This document shows positions 17,868-24,931 of a DNA stretch of 64,000 bases, piece by piece. Position 1 is the stretch's first letter. Every line of letters begins with the position of its first letter. Under the pieces are notes generated by a model. It was not told the origin of the DNA. It saw nothing but the letters and a program-made list of their open reading frames with translations, and ran no database searches. This stretch comes from Herbidospora cretacea (GTDB lineage Bacteria > Actinomycetota > Actinomycetes > Streptosporangiales > Streptosporangiaceae): positions 118,839-182,838 of the forward strand of contig NZ_BBXG01000018.1 in assembly GCF_001570605.1 (NCBI RefSeq). The letters are read 5' to 3'. The translations under genes and the position numbers were made by a program.

Positions 17868-18293
17868 TTAAGCCGGGGGCCGCTCGGACGCCGCGGGGGT
17901 CAGGTCGCTGGTGCAGAACGCACACCTGCGGGCCTCGATCGGTACGTCGCTCAGACACTCCGGGCACTTCTTCTCAGTGGCGACCTTGTCCTTCTCGAAC
18001 ATGGCGACCAGCCGGGTCATGGGGGTGACCACCAGCCAGTAGACGACGGCCGCGACGATGAGGAAGGCGATCAGCGTGTTGATGAAGTGACCGTAGGCGA
18101 AGACACTGCCGTTGATCGTGAACTTCAGCTCGCCGAAGGCTTCAGCGCCGCCGCCGGTGATGGCCTTGACCAGGGGTGTGATGAAGTCGGCCACCACGGC
18201 CTGCACTAATCCGGTGAAGGCGGCCCCGATGACCACGGCGACCGCCAGCTCCACGATGTTGCCGCGGAGCAGGAACTTCTTGAATCCACTCAT
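17868..18293 (-). CDS. mscL: Large-conductance mechanosensitive channel MscL
   Basis: A 141-residue channel subunit; pentamers open under membrane tension to release solutes after osmotic downshock. The N-terminal FKKFLLRGNIVELAVAVVIG pore helix, the second helix INTLIAFLIVAAVVYWLVV and the cytoplasmic helix are all present. The C-terminus carries CPEC and CAFC, a zinc-ribbon-like pair not seen in the E. coli protein. The ATG at 18293 is chosen because homology starts there; TAACCT, a possible -10, lies 8 bases upstream with no clear Shine-Dalgarno. Two LacI-type operators sit 123-154 bases upstream of the start codon. Confidence 0.95.
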   Translation of the reverse strand: MSGFKKFLLRGNIVELAVAVVIGAAFTGLVQAVVADFITPLVKAITGGGAEAFGELKFTINGSVFAYGHFINTLIAFLIVAAVVYWLVVTPMTRLVAMFEKDKVATEKKCPECLSDVPIEARRCAFCTSDLTPAASERPPA

Positions 18294-18415
18294 GGACCCG
18301 CAGGTTACCCAATGAAAGGGCGCAGATTCCGCATGAAAGATTCGGCAGGATTGCGGGAAGGTGTCGGGCGGGTGCGGCGGCGGGCGGGAAACCGGCCGGA
18401 AACACACCCTTATTC

Positions 18416-18447
18416 TGGGAGCGCTCCCATTGACGGGAGCGCTCCCA
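18416..18447. promoter_or_regulatory. Tandem LacI-type operators upstream of mscL
   Basis: TGGGAGCGCTCCCA (18416-18429) and CGGGAGCGCTCCCA (18434-18447) are palindromes, the first perfect over 14 bp, with centres 18 bp apart. The sequence is the one bound by CebR-type LacI regulators in Streptomyces. The same core sits at the promoter of the LacI gene 2.6 kb away. TAATAC, a possible -10 for the minus strand, lies just upstream of the pair (near 18460). Confidence 0.7.
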
Positions 18448-18481
18448 TGGGTTCTCGCGGTATTAAACCCTGAATTCGAGG

Positions 18482-18515
18482 GATCGTGCGGACACGTGCG
18501 GAGGCCCGCACGATC
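18482..18515. terminator. Hairpin after the LacI-kinase unit
   Basis: GATCGTGCGG (18482-18491) and CCGCACGATC (18506-18515) form a perfect 10-bp stem; an alternative inner hairpin GTGCGG-AGGC-CCGCAC is nested in it. It lies 65 bases after the kinase stop on the minus strand and before the mscL operator region, the right place for a terminator insulating mscL. Confidence 0.6.
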
Positions 18516-18579
18516 GCCTTTACTCTCCCTGGTCAGAACGTTCCCGGCCAGCTTCCGTTCCGGAGTGTGGACCGGGGGG

Positions 18580-20028
18580 TCAGGTTCCCCTCGCGGCGAA
18601 GGCGGCCGACAGCCGGTCGAGGGCCGCTTCCAGCCGGGCTTTCAGGGCCGGGCTGAGGGCCTGCTCCCGCAGCCGGTCGTCGAGCTTCCTGCGCAGGTTC
18701 GGGACCCCGCGGGGGTCGTCGTTGGCGAGCAGGTTGCGCATCTCCAGGTGCAGGTCGTCGGCGGCGTAGCCGGCGATGTCGCGCGACTCGCGGCCCTCGG
18801 TCACCAGGCGGGCGAAGTCGCCCGCCGCCGACGCCACGGTCGGGGCGCCTCGGGCCGGGCTGGCCAGGGGGATGGGGGCCAGGGTCGAGCCGGGGCGCGG
18901 GGTGGGCCTGGGCGGCTCGGTGGCCGGCGGGGGAGCTGGGTCGTCCTCCGCCGGGGCGTCGGGGCGTGGCTCGGCCGCGTCGGTCGCCCGGGGTTCGGCC
19001 GTCGACGGACGCGGGTCGAAGACGGGGACGCTGTGGTCCGGCGGGATGCGGGTGAGGGTGGCCGTGGGGGTCACGCCCAGGCTCGTGTCCGCCGCCAGGC
19101 CCGCCGGGGTGCCGCCGGGCTGCTGCCAGACCAGGATGCCGAGGGCCAGGAGCCCGGCCACGGCGGCGCCCCACTTCACCCAGCCGGGCTCGCGTTCGGC
19201 CTCCCCGGGCGTCAGGGCCGCCGCGACCTCGCGGGCGCTGGGCCGGTCTGTCGGGTCAGGCGACAGACATCGGCGGCAGACGGCCGCGATCTCGGGAGGC
19301 AGTCCTGGGACGCCTTCGGGGCCGGGTGGCGGCCCGTCGCGGCGGGCCAGTTCGATGCCCTCCCAGGTCGTCTCGGGATAGGGCGGGTGGCCCTTGAGCA
19401 TCTCGTACAGCAGGACGCCCAGGGAGTAGACGTCGACCGCCGGGGCGGCCGGCAGCTCCTTGAGGCGTTCCGGGGCCACGTAGGGCGGGGTGCCGAAGTC
19501 CTTGACCAGGTCGTCGTCGGCCTCGCCGGCGAACGCGGCGATGCCGAAGTCGAGCAGCTTGGCGCCCTCGGGGGTGAGCAGGACGTTCTCCGGCGTCACG
19601 TCGCGGTGGACGATGCCGCGTTCGTGGGCGGCGGCCAGCACCAGCGCCAGGCGGGCGGCGGTGGCGGCGGCCTCCTCCCACGGGAGCGGGCCGTCGGACA
19701 GGCGGTCGGCCAGCGACCGGCCTTCGAGCAGGCGCATCACGACGTAGGCGGCGAGGCGTCCCCGGGGGGTGACGGTCTCGCCGTAGTCGTACACCTCGAT
19801 GGCGTCGGGGTGGATCAGCCGGGCCGTCGCCCTGGCCTCCCGCCGGATGAGTTCCCGGCCCGGGGTGTTCTCGTCGAGGGATGAGTCGAGCAGCTTGATG
19901 GCGACGGTCCGCTGGAGCGACTGGTCGAAAGCCTTCCAGATGACCGACATCCCGCCCGTCGCTATCCGCTCCTGGAGCAGATAACGACGGGTCAGGACAT
20001 CGCCTTCGGCCAGCTCAGGTCGATTCAC
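18580..20028 (-). CDS. Membrane Ser/Thr protein kinase (PknB-like)
   Basis: A 482-residue Hanks-type kinase. The kinase domain spans about residues 15-270: glycine loop IATGGMSV, Lys45 in VAIKLL, catalytic HRDVTPEN (Asp143), DFG at Asp160 and the VAPERL segment. A single hydrophobic helix (about 290-308, WGAAVAGLLALGILVW) anchors it, followed by a Pro/Thr-rich linker and a helical 100-residue external domain (FARLVTEGRESRDIAGY...) of unknown ligand; this is not a PASTA domain. The GTG start at 20028 lies inside the LacI gene, whose last 14 bases it overlaps, so the two are co-transcribed. Physiological substrate unknown. Confidence 0.88.
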   Translation of the reverse strand: MNRPELAEGDVLTRRYLLQERIATGGMSVIWKAFDQSLQRTVAIKLLDSSLDENTPGRELIRREARATARLIHPDAIEVYDYGETVTPRGRLAAYVVMRLLEGRSLADRLSDGPLPWEEAAATAARLALVLAAAHERGIVHRDVTPENVLLTPEGAKLLDFGIAAFAGEADDDLVKDFGTPPYVAPERLKELPAAPAVDVYSLGVLLYEMLKGHPPYPETTWEGIELARRDGPPPGPEGVPGLPPEIAAVCRRCLSPDPTDRPSAREVAAALTPGEAEREPGWVKWGAAVAGLLALGILVWQQPGGTPAGLAADTSLGVTPTATLTRIPPDHSVPVFDPRPSTAEPRATDAAEPRPDAPAEDDPAPPPATEPPRPTPRPGSTLAPIPLASPARGAPTVASAAGDFARLVTEGRESRDIAGYAADDLHLEMRNLLANDDPRGVPNLRRKLDDRLREQALSPALKARLEAALDRLSAAFAARGT

Positions 20029-21019
20029 GGACGATCAGTTCCGTGGGCAGGACCGGGTTGCCCTTGGGCGGCTCGCCCTCGGCCAGGGCCATGAGGAGCA
20101 TCCGGGCGGCCAGGGCCGCCTGTTCCTCCACCGGCTGGCGGACCGTGGTGAGCGTCGGCGAGGTGTGCCGGGCGATGGGGGCGTCGTCGAACCCGACCAC
20201 CGCGACGTCGTCGGGCACCTTGCGCCCGGCCCGTCGCAGCGCCTGGATCGCGCCGGCCGCCATCACGTCGGACGCGGCGAACACCGCGTCCAGCCTGGGT
20301 GCGCGTTGGAGCAGCCATTGCATGGCGTGCGCGCCCGAGGCGTGGGTGAAGTCGCCGTACGCGACGGGCATGTCGGTGACCCCCGCGTCGCGGAGGGTCT
20401 CCCTGAACCCGTCGAGCCGGTCGCGTGCCGCCGGGAGAGTCGGCGGCCCCGCGATCGTGGCGATCACCCTGCGGTTGCCCAGCAGGAGGTGCTCGGCGGC
20501 CTGGCGGCCTCCGTCGCGATTGTCCATGTCGACGTACGGGAGATCCACGCCGTCCGGCGGGCGACCGGCACTGCGGACCGGTATCCCCGAGGCGGCGAGT
20601 GTCACGGCGAGCGGGTGGCGGGCCCGCGCCCCGATCAGGAGCACCCCGTCGACGGCCCCCGCCACGAGTGGCGGAGCGGCGATCGCGGCGGTCGCCGGAG
20701 TGGCGGTCATGACCACGAGGGGTACCCCATGGCCGGCGAACACCTCTTCGGCTGCCGACAGCAGGCGTGCGTAGTACGGCTCGGTGAACAACCGAGGCGT
20801 CTGCTCGCACACCACTGCGGCGACGATCTGGTCCGTACGGCGCGCGGTGGAGCCCCTCGGAGCTCTCCGTCGGACGTACCCCAGGCGCGACATGGCGTCG
20901 TGGACCTGTCGCCTGGTGCTTGTTGTCACTCTGACCGAGCCCGTCAGGACTCGGGAAGCGGTTGCCGGGGAGACGCCAGCAGCGGCGGCTACCTCTGCGA
21001 GGGTGGGAAGATCGGCCAT
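20015..21019 (-). CDS. LacI-family transcriptional regulator
   Basis: A 334-residue repressor. Residues 5-27 are the LacI helix-turn-helix (LAEVAAAAGVSPATASRVL) with the hinge helix to residue ~60; the remainder is a periplasmic-binding-like sugar sensor (VVGFDDAPIARHTSP, near residue 270). Such proteins leave their operator on binding a sugar. Its own promoter carries a perfect 18-bp palindrome, so it likely represses itself. It is followed, with overlap, by a membrane Ser/Thr kinase rather than by the usual sugar ABC transporter or glycosidase, which is unusual; the sugar is unknown. Confidence 0.92.
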   Translation of the reverse strand: MADLPTLAEVAAAAGVSPATASRVLTGSVRVTTSTRRQVHDAMSRLGYVRRRAPRGSTARRTDQIVAAVVCEQTPRLFTEPYYARLLSAAEEVFAGHGVPLVVMTATPATAAIAAPPLVAGAVDGVLLIGARARHPLAVTLAASGIPVRSAGRPPDGVDLPYVDMDNRDGGRQAAEHLLLGNRRVIATIAGPPTLPAARDRLDGFRETLRDAGVTDMPVAYGDFTHASGAHAMQWLLQRAPRLDAVFAASDVMAAGAIQALRRAGRKVPDDVAVVGFDDAPIARHTSPTLTTVRQPVEEQAALAARMLLMALAEGEPPKGNPVLPTELIVREST

Positions 21020-21055
21020 CCGGTCTCCTCAGGCCCGAATTGTGTCACGCGGCGG

Positions 21056-21100
21056 CTTGGGAGCGCTCCCAAGAACGTATCACTGTTTCGTGCGTGTCAA
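21056..21100 (-). promoter_or_regulatory. lacI promoter with overlapping operator
   Basis: On the minus strand TTGACA (21100-21095) and TACGTT with upstream TGA (21079-21074) are 15 bp apart, an extended -10 arrangement. Directly after the -10, CTTGGGAGCGCTCCCAAG (21056-21073) is a perfect 18-bp palindrome covering the expected transcription start, a classical position for repression. Confidence 0.7.
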
Positions 21101-21306
21101 CAGAGGTTTCGAGTGGATGAAACCTTTCATCGCTTTTCGAGCCACTTGCGCATGATCGCAGGCTAGAACAGGTCTCCCCAAAGCGCACGTGCCTTTGACC
21201 GAAAGAGTTAGGAGAGTTCTGCCGGAGGCACTGTTCGTGCCTTCCGCGGCCCTCCCGACCTTTATCTGAGCACTCCCTTATCCGGGTTTCGGTAAGGTCT
21301 CGGCCC

Positions 21307-21957
21307 ATGACGACCTTCCCCCGGATCGCCCTGCCCACCGCCCTCGTGGCCGTGGCCCTGATATCCGGATGCGCCGCCGAGCCCGCGGTCGAGGCCGCGC
21401 CGTCCGCCGCCCCGGCGGCCACCTCCGCCGCGCCGGTCCCGACCGTGACCGCCTCCCAGGAGCCCGTGCCGACCGAGACGGCCACCGAGGAGCCCGCAGT
21501 GGCGGAGAGCGGGCCGAACGAGGCGGACAAGGTCTTCGCCTCGACGCTGATCGCCCACAACCTCCAGGCGTACGACCTGACCGGCCTCGCCGGGACCGCC
21601 GCGGGCGACCAGTGGGTGCGCGACTTCGCCGCCGCCTACCGGGCCGAGCGCGAGCCCGAGGTCGAGGCGCTGAAGGGGTGGCTGGCCGAGTGGGCGGTGG
21701 AGCCGCTCCAGCGGGGCAAGCCGATGCCGGGGCTGATCTCCGATAAGGACATGGCCGACCTGGCGGCCTCGGCGGGCGCCGTCTTCGACGAGCGGTTCAC
21801 GGCGTTGATGATCAAGCACCTCAAGGGCGCGCTGGCCCTGGCTAAGGAGGAGAAGTCCGGCGGGGCCTACGGGCCGGGGGTGGAGATGGCCGACGCGATC
21901 ATCACGGCGGGCGAGAAGCACCTGAAGGACCTCCAGAAGTTCGAGAAGTCCCTTTAA
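21307..21957 (+). CDS. DUF305-like lipoprotein with altered histidines
   Basis: A 216-residue lipoprotein: signal with lipobox ISGC (Cys22), then an Ala/Thr/Pro/Glu-rich linker to about residue 68. The rest follows the DUF305 layout (two copies of FxxxMIxHHxxAxxMA around WLxxW and MPGL) but the HH pairs are HN (LIAHNLQAY) and HL (MIKHLKGA), so the metal-binding histidines typical of the family are largely lost. DUF305 proteins are exported and of uncertain role, possibly in metal handling. TAAGGT lies 8 bases before the ATG and no ribosome site is seen, so the mRNA may be almost leaderless. Confidence 0.75.
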   Translation: MTTFPRIALPTALVAVALISGCAAEPAVEAAPSAAPAATSAAPVPTVTASQEPVPTETATEEPAVAESGPNEADKVFASTLIAHNLQAYDLTGLAGTAAGDQWVRDFAAAYRAEREPEVEALKGWLAEWAVEPLQRGKPMPGLISDKDMADLAASAGAVFDERFTALMIKHLKGALALAKEEKSGGAYGPGVEMADAIITAGEKHLKDLQKFEKSL

Positions 21958-21984
21958 CCGAGACGCGATCGGCCTTCGGAAGGC

Positions 21985-22203
21985 GGCGCGGACGGTCGGC
22001 CGGTCGTGGCTCGCGCCTGTAGACAGGGGACCGGGCGACCGTGGCTCGCGCCTTGTGGGAAAGGCGGTGCGGGCCGCTGAAGGCCGGCTGCGGCTCGCGC
22101 CTCGATTCGCCCGATGGACAGATGGCGGGGTTGCGGCTCACCCGTGGAATCGGCTTGATGGGGCGGTGGCGCGGACGGTCGAATGCTGGTTGTGGCTCGC
22201 GCG
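21985..22203. repeat. Degenerate short repeat array
   Basis: Five copies of a 11-12-base element, GTGGCTCGCGCC, occur at 22006, 22041, 22090 (GCGGCTCGCGCC), 22133 (GCGGCTCACCC) and 22192 (GTGGCTCGCGCG), spaced 35, 49, 43 and 59 bases apart. A second element, GGCGCGGACGGTCG, occurs exactly twice (21985-21998 and 22168-22181), each upstream of the first element. The pattern looks like a decayed array of ~40-60-base units. No reading frame here resembles a gene; this fills the ~325-base gap between the DUF305 and the anchored-protein genes. Confidence 0.6.
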
Positions 22204-22283
22204 GGGGAGTTGTTTCAAAGGAACAGCGCGTCCCTATCTGTTCGCGCGGTGTGACGGCGGGGGCCGGGTTCCGGTCCTGTGTC

Positions 22284-22886
22284 CTACGTTTCGTAGGTGT
22301 CGAGCCTCGGTGGCAGGGCGTTCCACGTGCAGAAGGCCGAGGACTCCCTGCCGTCGCGCAGGAAGGTGATCCGGAGCCAGAAGGACTCGGCCCAGGTCTT
22401 CAGTTCCCAGCCCTCCGCCGGGGTGGCGGACACGATCCGGCAGTCGTTCTCCCGTACCGCGACGACCGCGCGGCCGCCCTGGAGGGTGAAGGTGTGGAGT
22501 TTCTCCGAGGGCTGGTCCTGAGAGGGAGCGGGCTTCGGGGCCTGGCTCTGCCGGGGGGCCGGAGGCGGGGTCTGGTCGGGGGTCTGGGCCGGCGTCTGGC
22601 TCGGAGGGCTTGTCGTCTCCGCGACTGCGGGGCGGCCGGTGGGCTTCTTGCGGGGTCTGGGGGTGGCGGTCGGAGAGGGCGCGCTCGCGGTCGCCTCGGG
22701 TGAGGGGGGCGGGTCGCGCCGCGTGGCGGGCGCCGCGTTCGGCTCGGGGGCCGCGACCACCAGCGGGGTCAGCGGTTCGCCGTCCCCGAGGGCGGTGCGC
22801 AGGACGCCGCTGACGCCGAACCAGGCCACCCCGACCGCGAGGGCGGTGGCCCCGCACCACGCCACGGTGTACCCGATTGCACGCAT
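22284..22886 (-). CDS. Membrane-anchored protein with Pro/Thr-rich stalk
   Basis: A 200-residue protein of unknown function. The N-terminus (residues ~5-28, IGYTVAWCGATALAVGVAWF) is a membrane helix or uncleaved signal. A long Pro/Ala/Ser/Thr-rich stalk covers ~45-128. The last ~70 residues are a small beta-type domain (FTLQGGRAVVAVRENDCRIVS... WLRITFLRD... AFCTWN) with two Cys likely joined by a disulfide outside the cell. It is divergent from the response regulator, 53 bp away. The fold reminds of small secreted actinobacterial domains but no family was recognised. Confidence 0.65.
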   Translation of the reverse strand: MRAIGYTVAWCGATALAVGVAWFGVSGVLRTALGDGEPLTPLVVAAPEPNAAPATRRDPPPSPEATASAPSPTATPRPRKKPTGRPAVAETTSPPSQTPAQTPDQTPPPAPRQSQAPKPAPSQDQPSEKLHTFTLQGGRAVVAVRENDCRIVSATPAEGWELKTWAESFWLRITFLRDGRESSAFCTWNALPPRLDTYET

Positions 22887-22939
22887 ATGGCGGCATTATC
22901 CCCGAAAGACCAGAGAAACGTGTCGTAACGTGTGGGGCC

Positions 22940-23623
22940 ATGGCGACGGTTCTGGTGGTGGAGGACGACGAGTTCGTCCGGTCGGCGATCATCCGCGATC
23001 TGGGTGGCCGCAGCCACGCCGTGCGCAGCGCGGGCGGCGCCCTCGACGCGTTACGCGACATCGCGCACTTCCCGCCCGACGTGGTCGTGCTGGACCTGGG
23101 CCTGCCCGACCTCGACGGCGCCGAGGCGCTGAAGATGCTGCGGGCCATCTCCGACGTGCCGGTCATCATCGCCACGGCGCGCGACGACGAGGCCGAGATC
23201 GTCCGGCTCCTCCAGGACGGCGCCGACGACTACCTGGTCAAGCCGTTCTCCGGCGACCATCTCAACGCGCGCATCGAGGCGGTGCTGCGGCGGGCCCGGA
23301 CCGTCCCGGCGACCGCGCCGATCCGGGTGGGCGGGCTGACCGTCGACCCGGCCCGGCGGGAGGCGGCGCTCGACGGCAGGCCGCTGGAGCTCACCCGCCG
23401 GGAGTTCGACCTGCTGGCCTATCTGGGCGCCAGGCCCGACCGGGTGGTCTCCCGGAAGGAGCTGCTGACCGAGGTGTGGCGGCAGTCGTACGGCGACGAC
23501 CAGACGATAGACGTGCACCTGTCGTGGTTGCGACGGAAGCTGGGGGAGAGCGCGTCGAATCCCCGTTACATCCACACGGTCAGAGGGGTCGGGGTCCGCC
23601 TCAGCGCGCCGGGTGGCGAGTAG
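22940..23623 (+). CDS. Two-component response regulator, OmpR family
   Basis: A 227-residue regulator. The receiver domain (1-115) has the acidic pair at residues 9-11 (VVEDDEF), phospho-acceptor Asp52 in VVVLDLGLPD and the switch Lys in VKPFSG. The DNA-binding winged helix (~130-222, LTRREFDLLAYL and IDVHLSWLRRKLGE) is OmpR-type. The ATG at 22940 is used because homology begins there; TAACGT lies 8 bases upstream. The stop codon directly abuts the ATG of the histidine kinase, so the two form an operon. Target genes unknown; the AfsR-like gene follows 9 bases after the kinase. Confidence 0.93.
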   Translation: MATVLVVEDDEFVRSAIIRDLGGRSHAVRSAGGALDALRDIAHFPPDVVVLDLGLPDLDGAEALKMLRAISDVPVIIATARDDEAEIVRLLQDGADDYLVKPFSGDHLNARIEAVLRRARTVPATAPIRVGGLTVDPARREAALDGRPLELTRREFDLLAYLGARPDRVVSRKELLTEVWRQSYGDDQTIDVHLSWLRRKLGESASNPRYIHTVRGVGVRLSAPGGE

Positions 23624-24922
23624 ATGCGCAGGAGCCTGGCGCTGGTCGCCGTCGCGGTGACGGCCATGGTCGCGCTCGCGTTCCTGATCCCCCTCGCCGC
23701 CGCCGTCAAGCAGGCCGCCGAGAGCAGGGCGCTGGGCGACGCCGAGCGGCAGGCCAGCATGATCGTCCCGGCGCTTGTCGTCACCACCGATCCCGAGCGG
23801 CTCGAACCGGCGCTGGCCAGCACCGCCGCCGGGGGCGCGGCGCGGCTGGCGGTCCATCTCGACGGCGTGTCCGTGGGGGTCTCGCGGGTCGGAGGGCTCG
23901 ACCTGGCCGCCGCGCGGGCCCGGACGATCCGGGTCTCCGGGGGGTTCGCGCTGCTCCGCCCGGTCGCCCTCGACCGGGGGAGGAGGGCGGTCATCGAGGT
24001 GTACGTGCCCGACGCCGCCCTCAGCGAAGGCGTCGCCGCCTCCTGGGCGGTGCTCACCGGGGTGGCGGTCGCGCTGGTCGCGGGGTCGGTCGTGGTGGCC
24101 GACCGCCTGGGCTCCCGGATGGTCCGGGCCACCCGGTCGCTGGGGGCCGCCGCGAGCGCGCTCGGCACGGGTGACCTCTCGGTCCGGATCACCCCGGCCG
24201 GGCCGCCCGAGCTGGTCGCCGCCGGGCAGGCCTTCAACACCATGGCCGACCAGGTCGCCGGGCTGCTCGCGGCCGAACGGGAGCTCGCCGCCGACCTGTC
24301 CCACCGGCTGCGGACCCCGCTGACCGCGCTGCGCCTCCACGTCGGCACCGACGGACCGGCCGCCGAGCAGGTCGACCGGCTCGAACGCGAGGTCGACGCC
24401 ATTATCGAGACCGCCCGCAGACCGGCCCGCCCGGTCACGGGCTGCGACGCGGCGGCCGTGCTGAGGGAGCGGCTGGCCTTCTGGTCGGCGCTGGCCGAGG
24501 ACCAGGGCAGGCCGTGGGACCTGTACGGCGCCGACGAGCCCGCCAAGGTCCCGGTCGCGGCGGCCGACCTCAGCGCGGTCGTCGACGCCACCCTCGGCAA
24601 CGTCTTCCGGCACACCCCCGAACGGACCGCCTTCACCGTCACCCTGCACCAGGGGTCCGGCATGGTCGGCATCCTCGTCGCCGACGCCGGGCCGGGCATC
24701 GACGACCCGGCGGGCGCGCTGAAGCGCGGCCACAGCGGCGCGGGGTCGACCGGCCTCGGGCTGGACATCGCCCGCCGGCTGGCCGAGTCGACCGGCGGCC
24801 ACCTCAAGGTCGACCGGTCGCCGCTGGGCGGCGCGGCCGTCCAGATCTGGCTCCGCACGACCGGTCCGCGCCCGGCGCGGCGGCTGCTGCGACGAGCCGG
24901 ACATCAGCCACCAATTCGGTAG
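23624..24922 (+). CDS. Sensor histidine kinase
   Basis: A 432-residue membrane kinase partner of the preceding regulator. Helix 1 (~5-27) and helix 2 (~146-168) enclose an external sensor of ~115 residues with no known fold recognised. A HAMP domain follows, then HisKA with phospho-acceptor His227 (DLSHRLRTPL) and an ATPase domain with N-box (VDATLGNVFRHTP), G1 box (VADAGPGIDDP) and G2 box (STGLGLDIARRL). It phosphorylates itself on the His and then passes the phosphate to Asp52 of the regulator. Stop codon TAG at 24920-24922 doubles as part of the putative -10 of the next gene. Confidence 0.93.
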   Translation: MRRSLALVAVAVTAMVALAFLIPLAAAVKQAAESRALGDAERQASMIVPALVVTTDPERLEPALASTAAGGAARLAVHLDGVSVGVSRVGGLDLAAARARTIRVSGGFALLRPVALDRGRRAVIEVYVPDAALSEGVAASWAVLTGVAVALVAGSVVVADRLGSRMVRATRSLGAAASALGTGDLSVRITPAGPPELVAAGQAFNTMADQVAGLLAAERELAADLSHRLRTPLTALRLHVGTDGPAAEQVDRLEREVDAIIETARRPARPVTGCDAAAVLRERLAFWSALAEDQGRPWDLYGADEPAKVPVAAADLSAVVDATLGNVFRHTPERTAFTVTLHQGSGMVGILVADAGPGIDDPAGALKRGHSGAGSTGLGLDIARRLAESTGGHLKVDRSPLGGAAVQIWLRTTGPRPARRLLRRAGHQPPIR

Positions 24923-24925
24923 AGT
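24920..24925 (+). promoter_or_regulatory. Putative -10 for a leaderless AfsR-like mRNA
   Basis: TAGAGT lies exactly six bases before the ATG at 24932, so RNA would begin at or next to the start codon; no Shine-Dalgarno is present. The -35 is poorly conserved. Confidence 0.45.
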
Positions 24926-24931
24926 CCGCCC

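Noticed and set aside
21985..22203. CRISPR array
   Set aside because: Repeat copies are short, diverged and unevenly spaced, and no cas gene is in the window.
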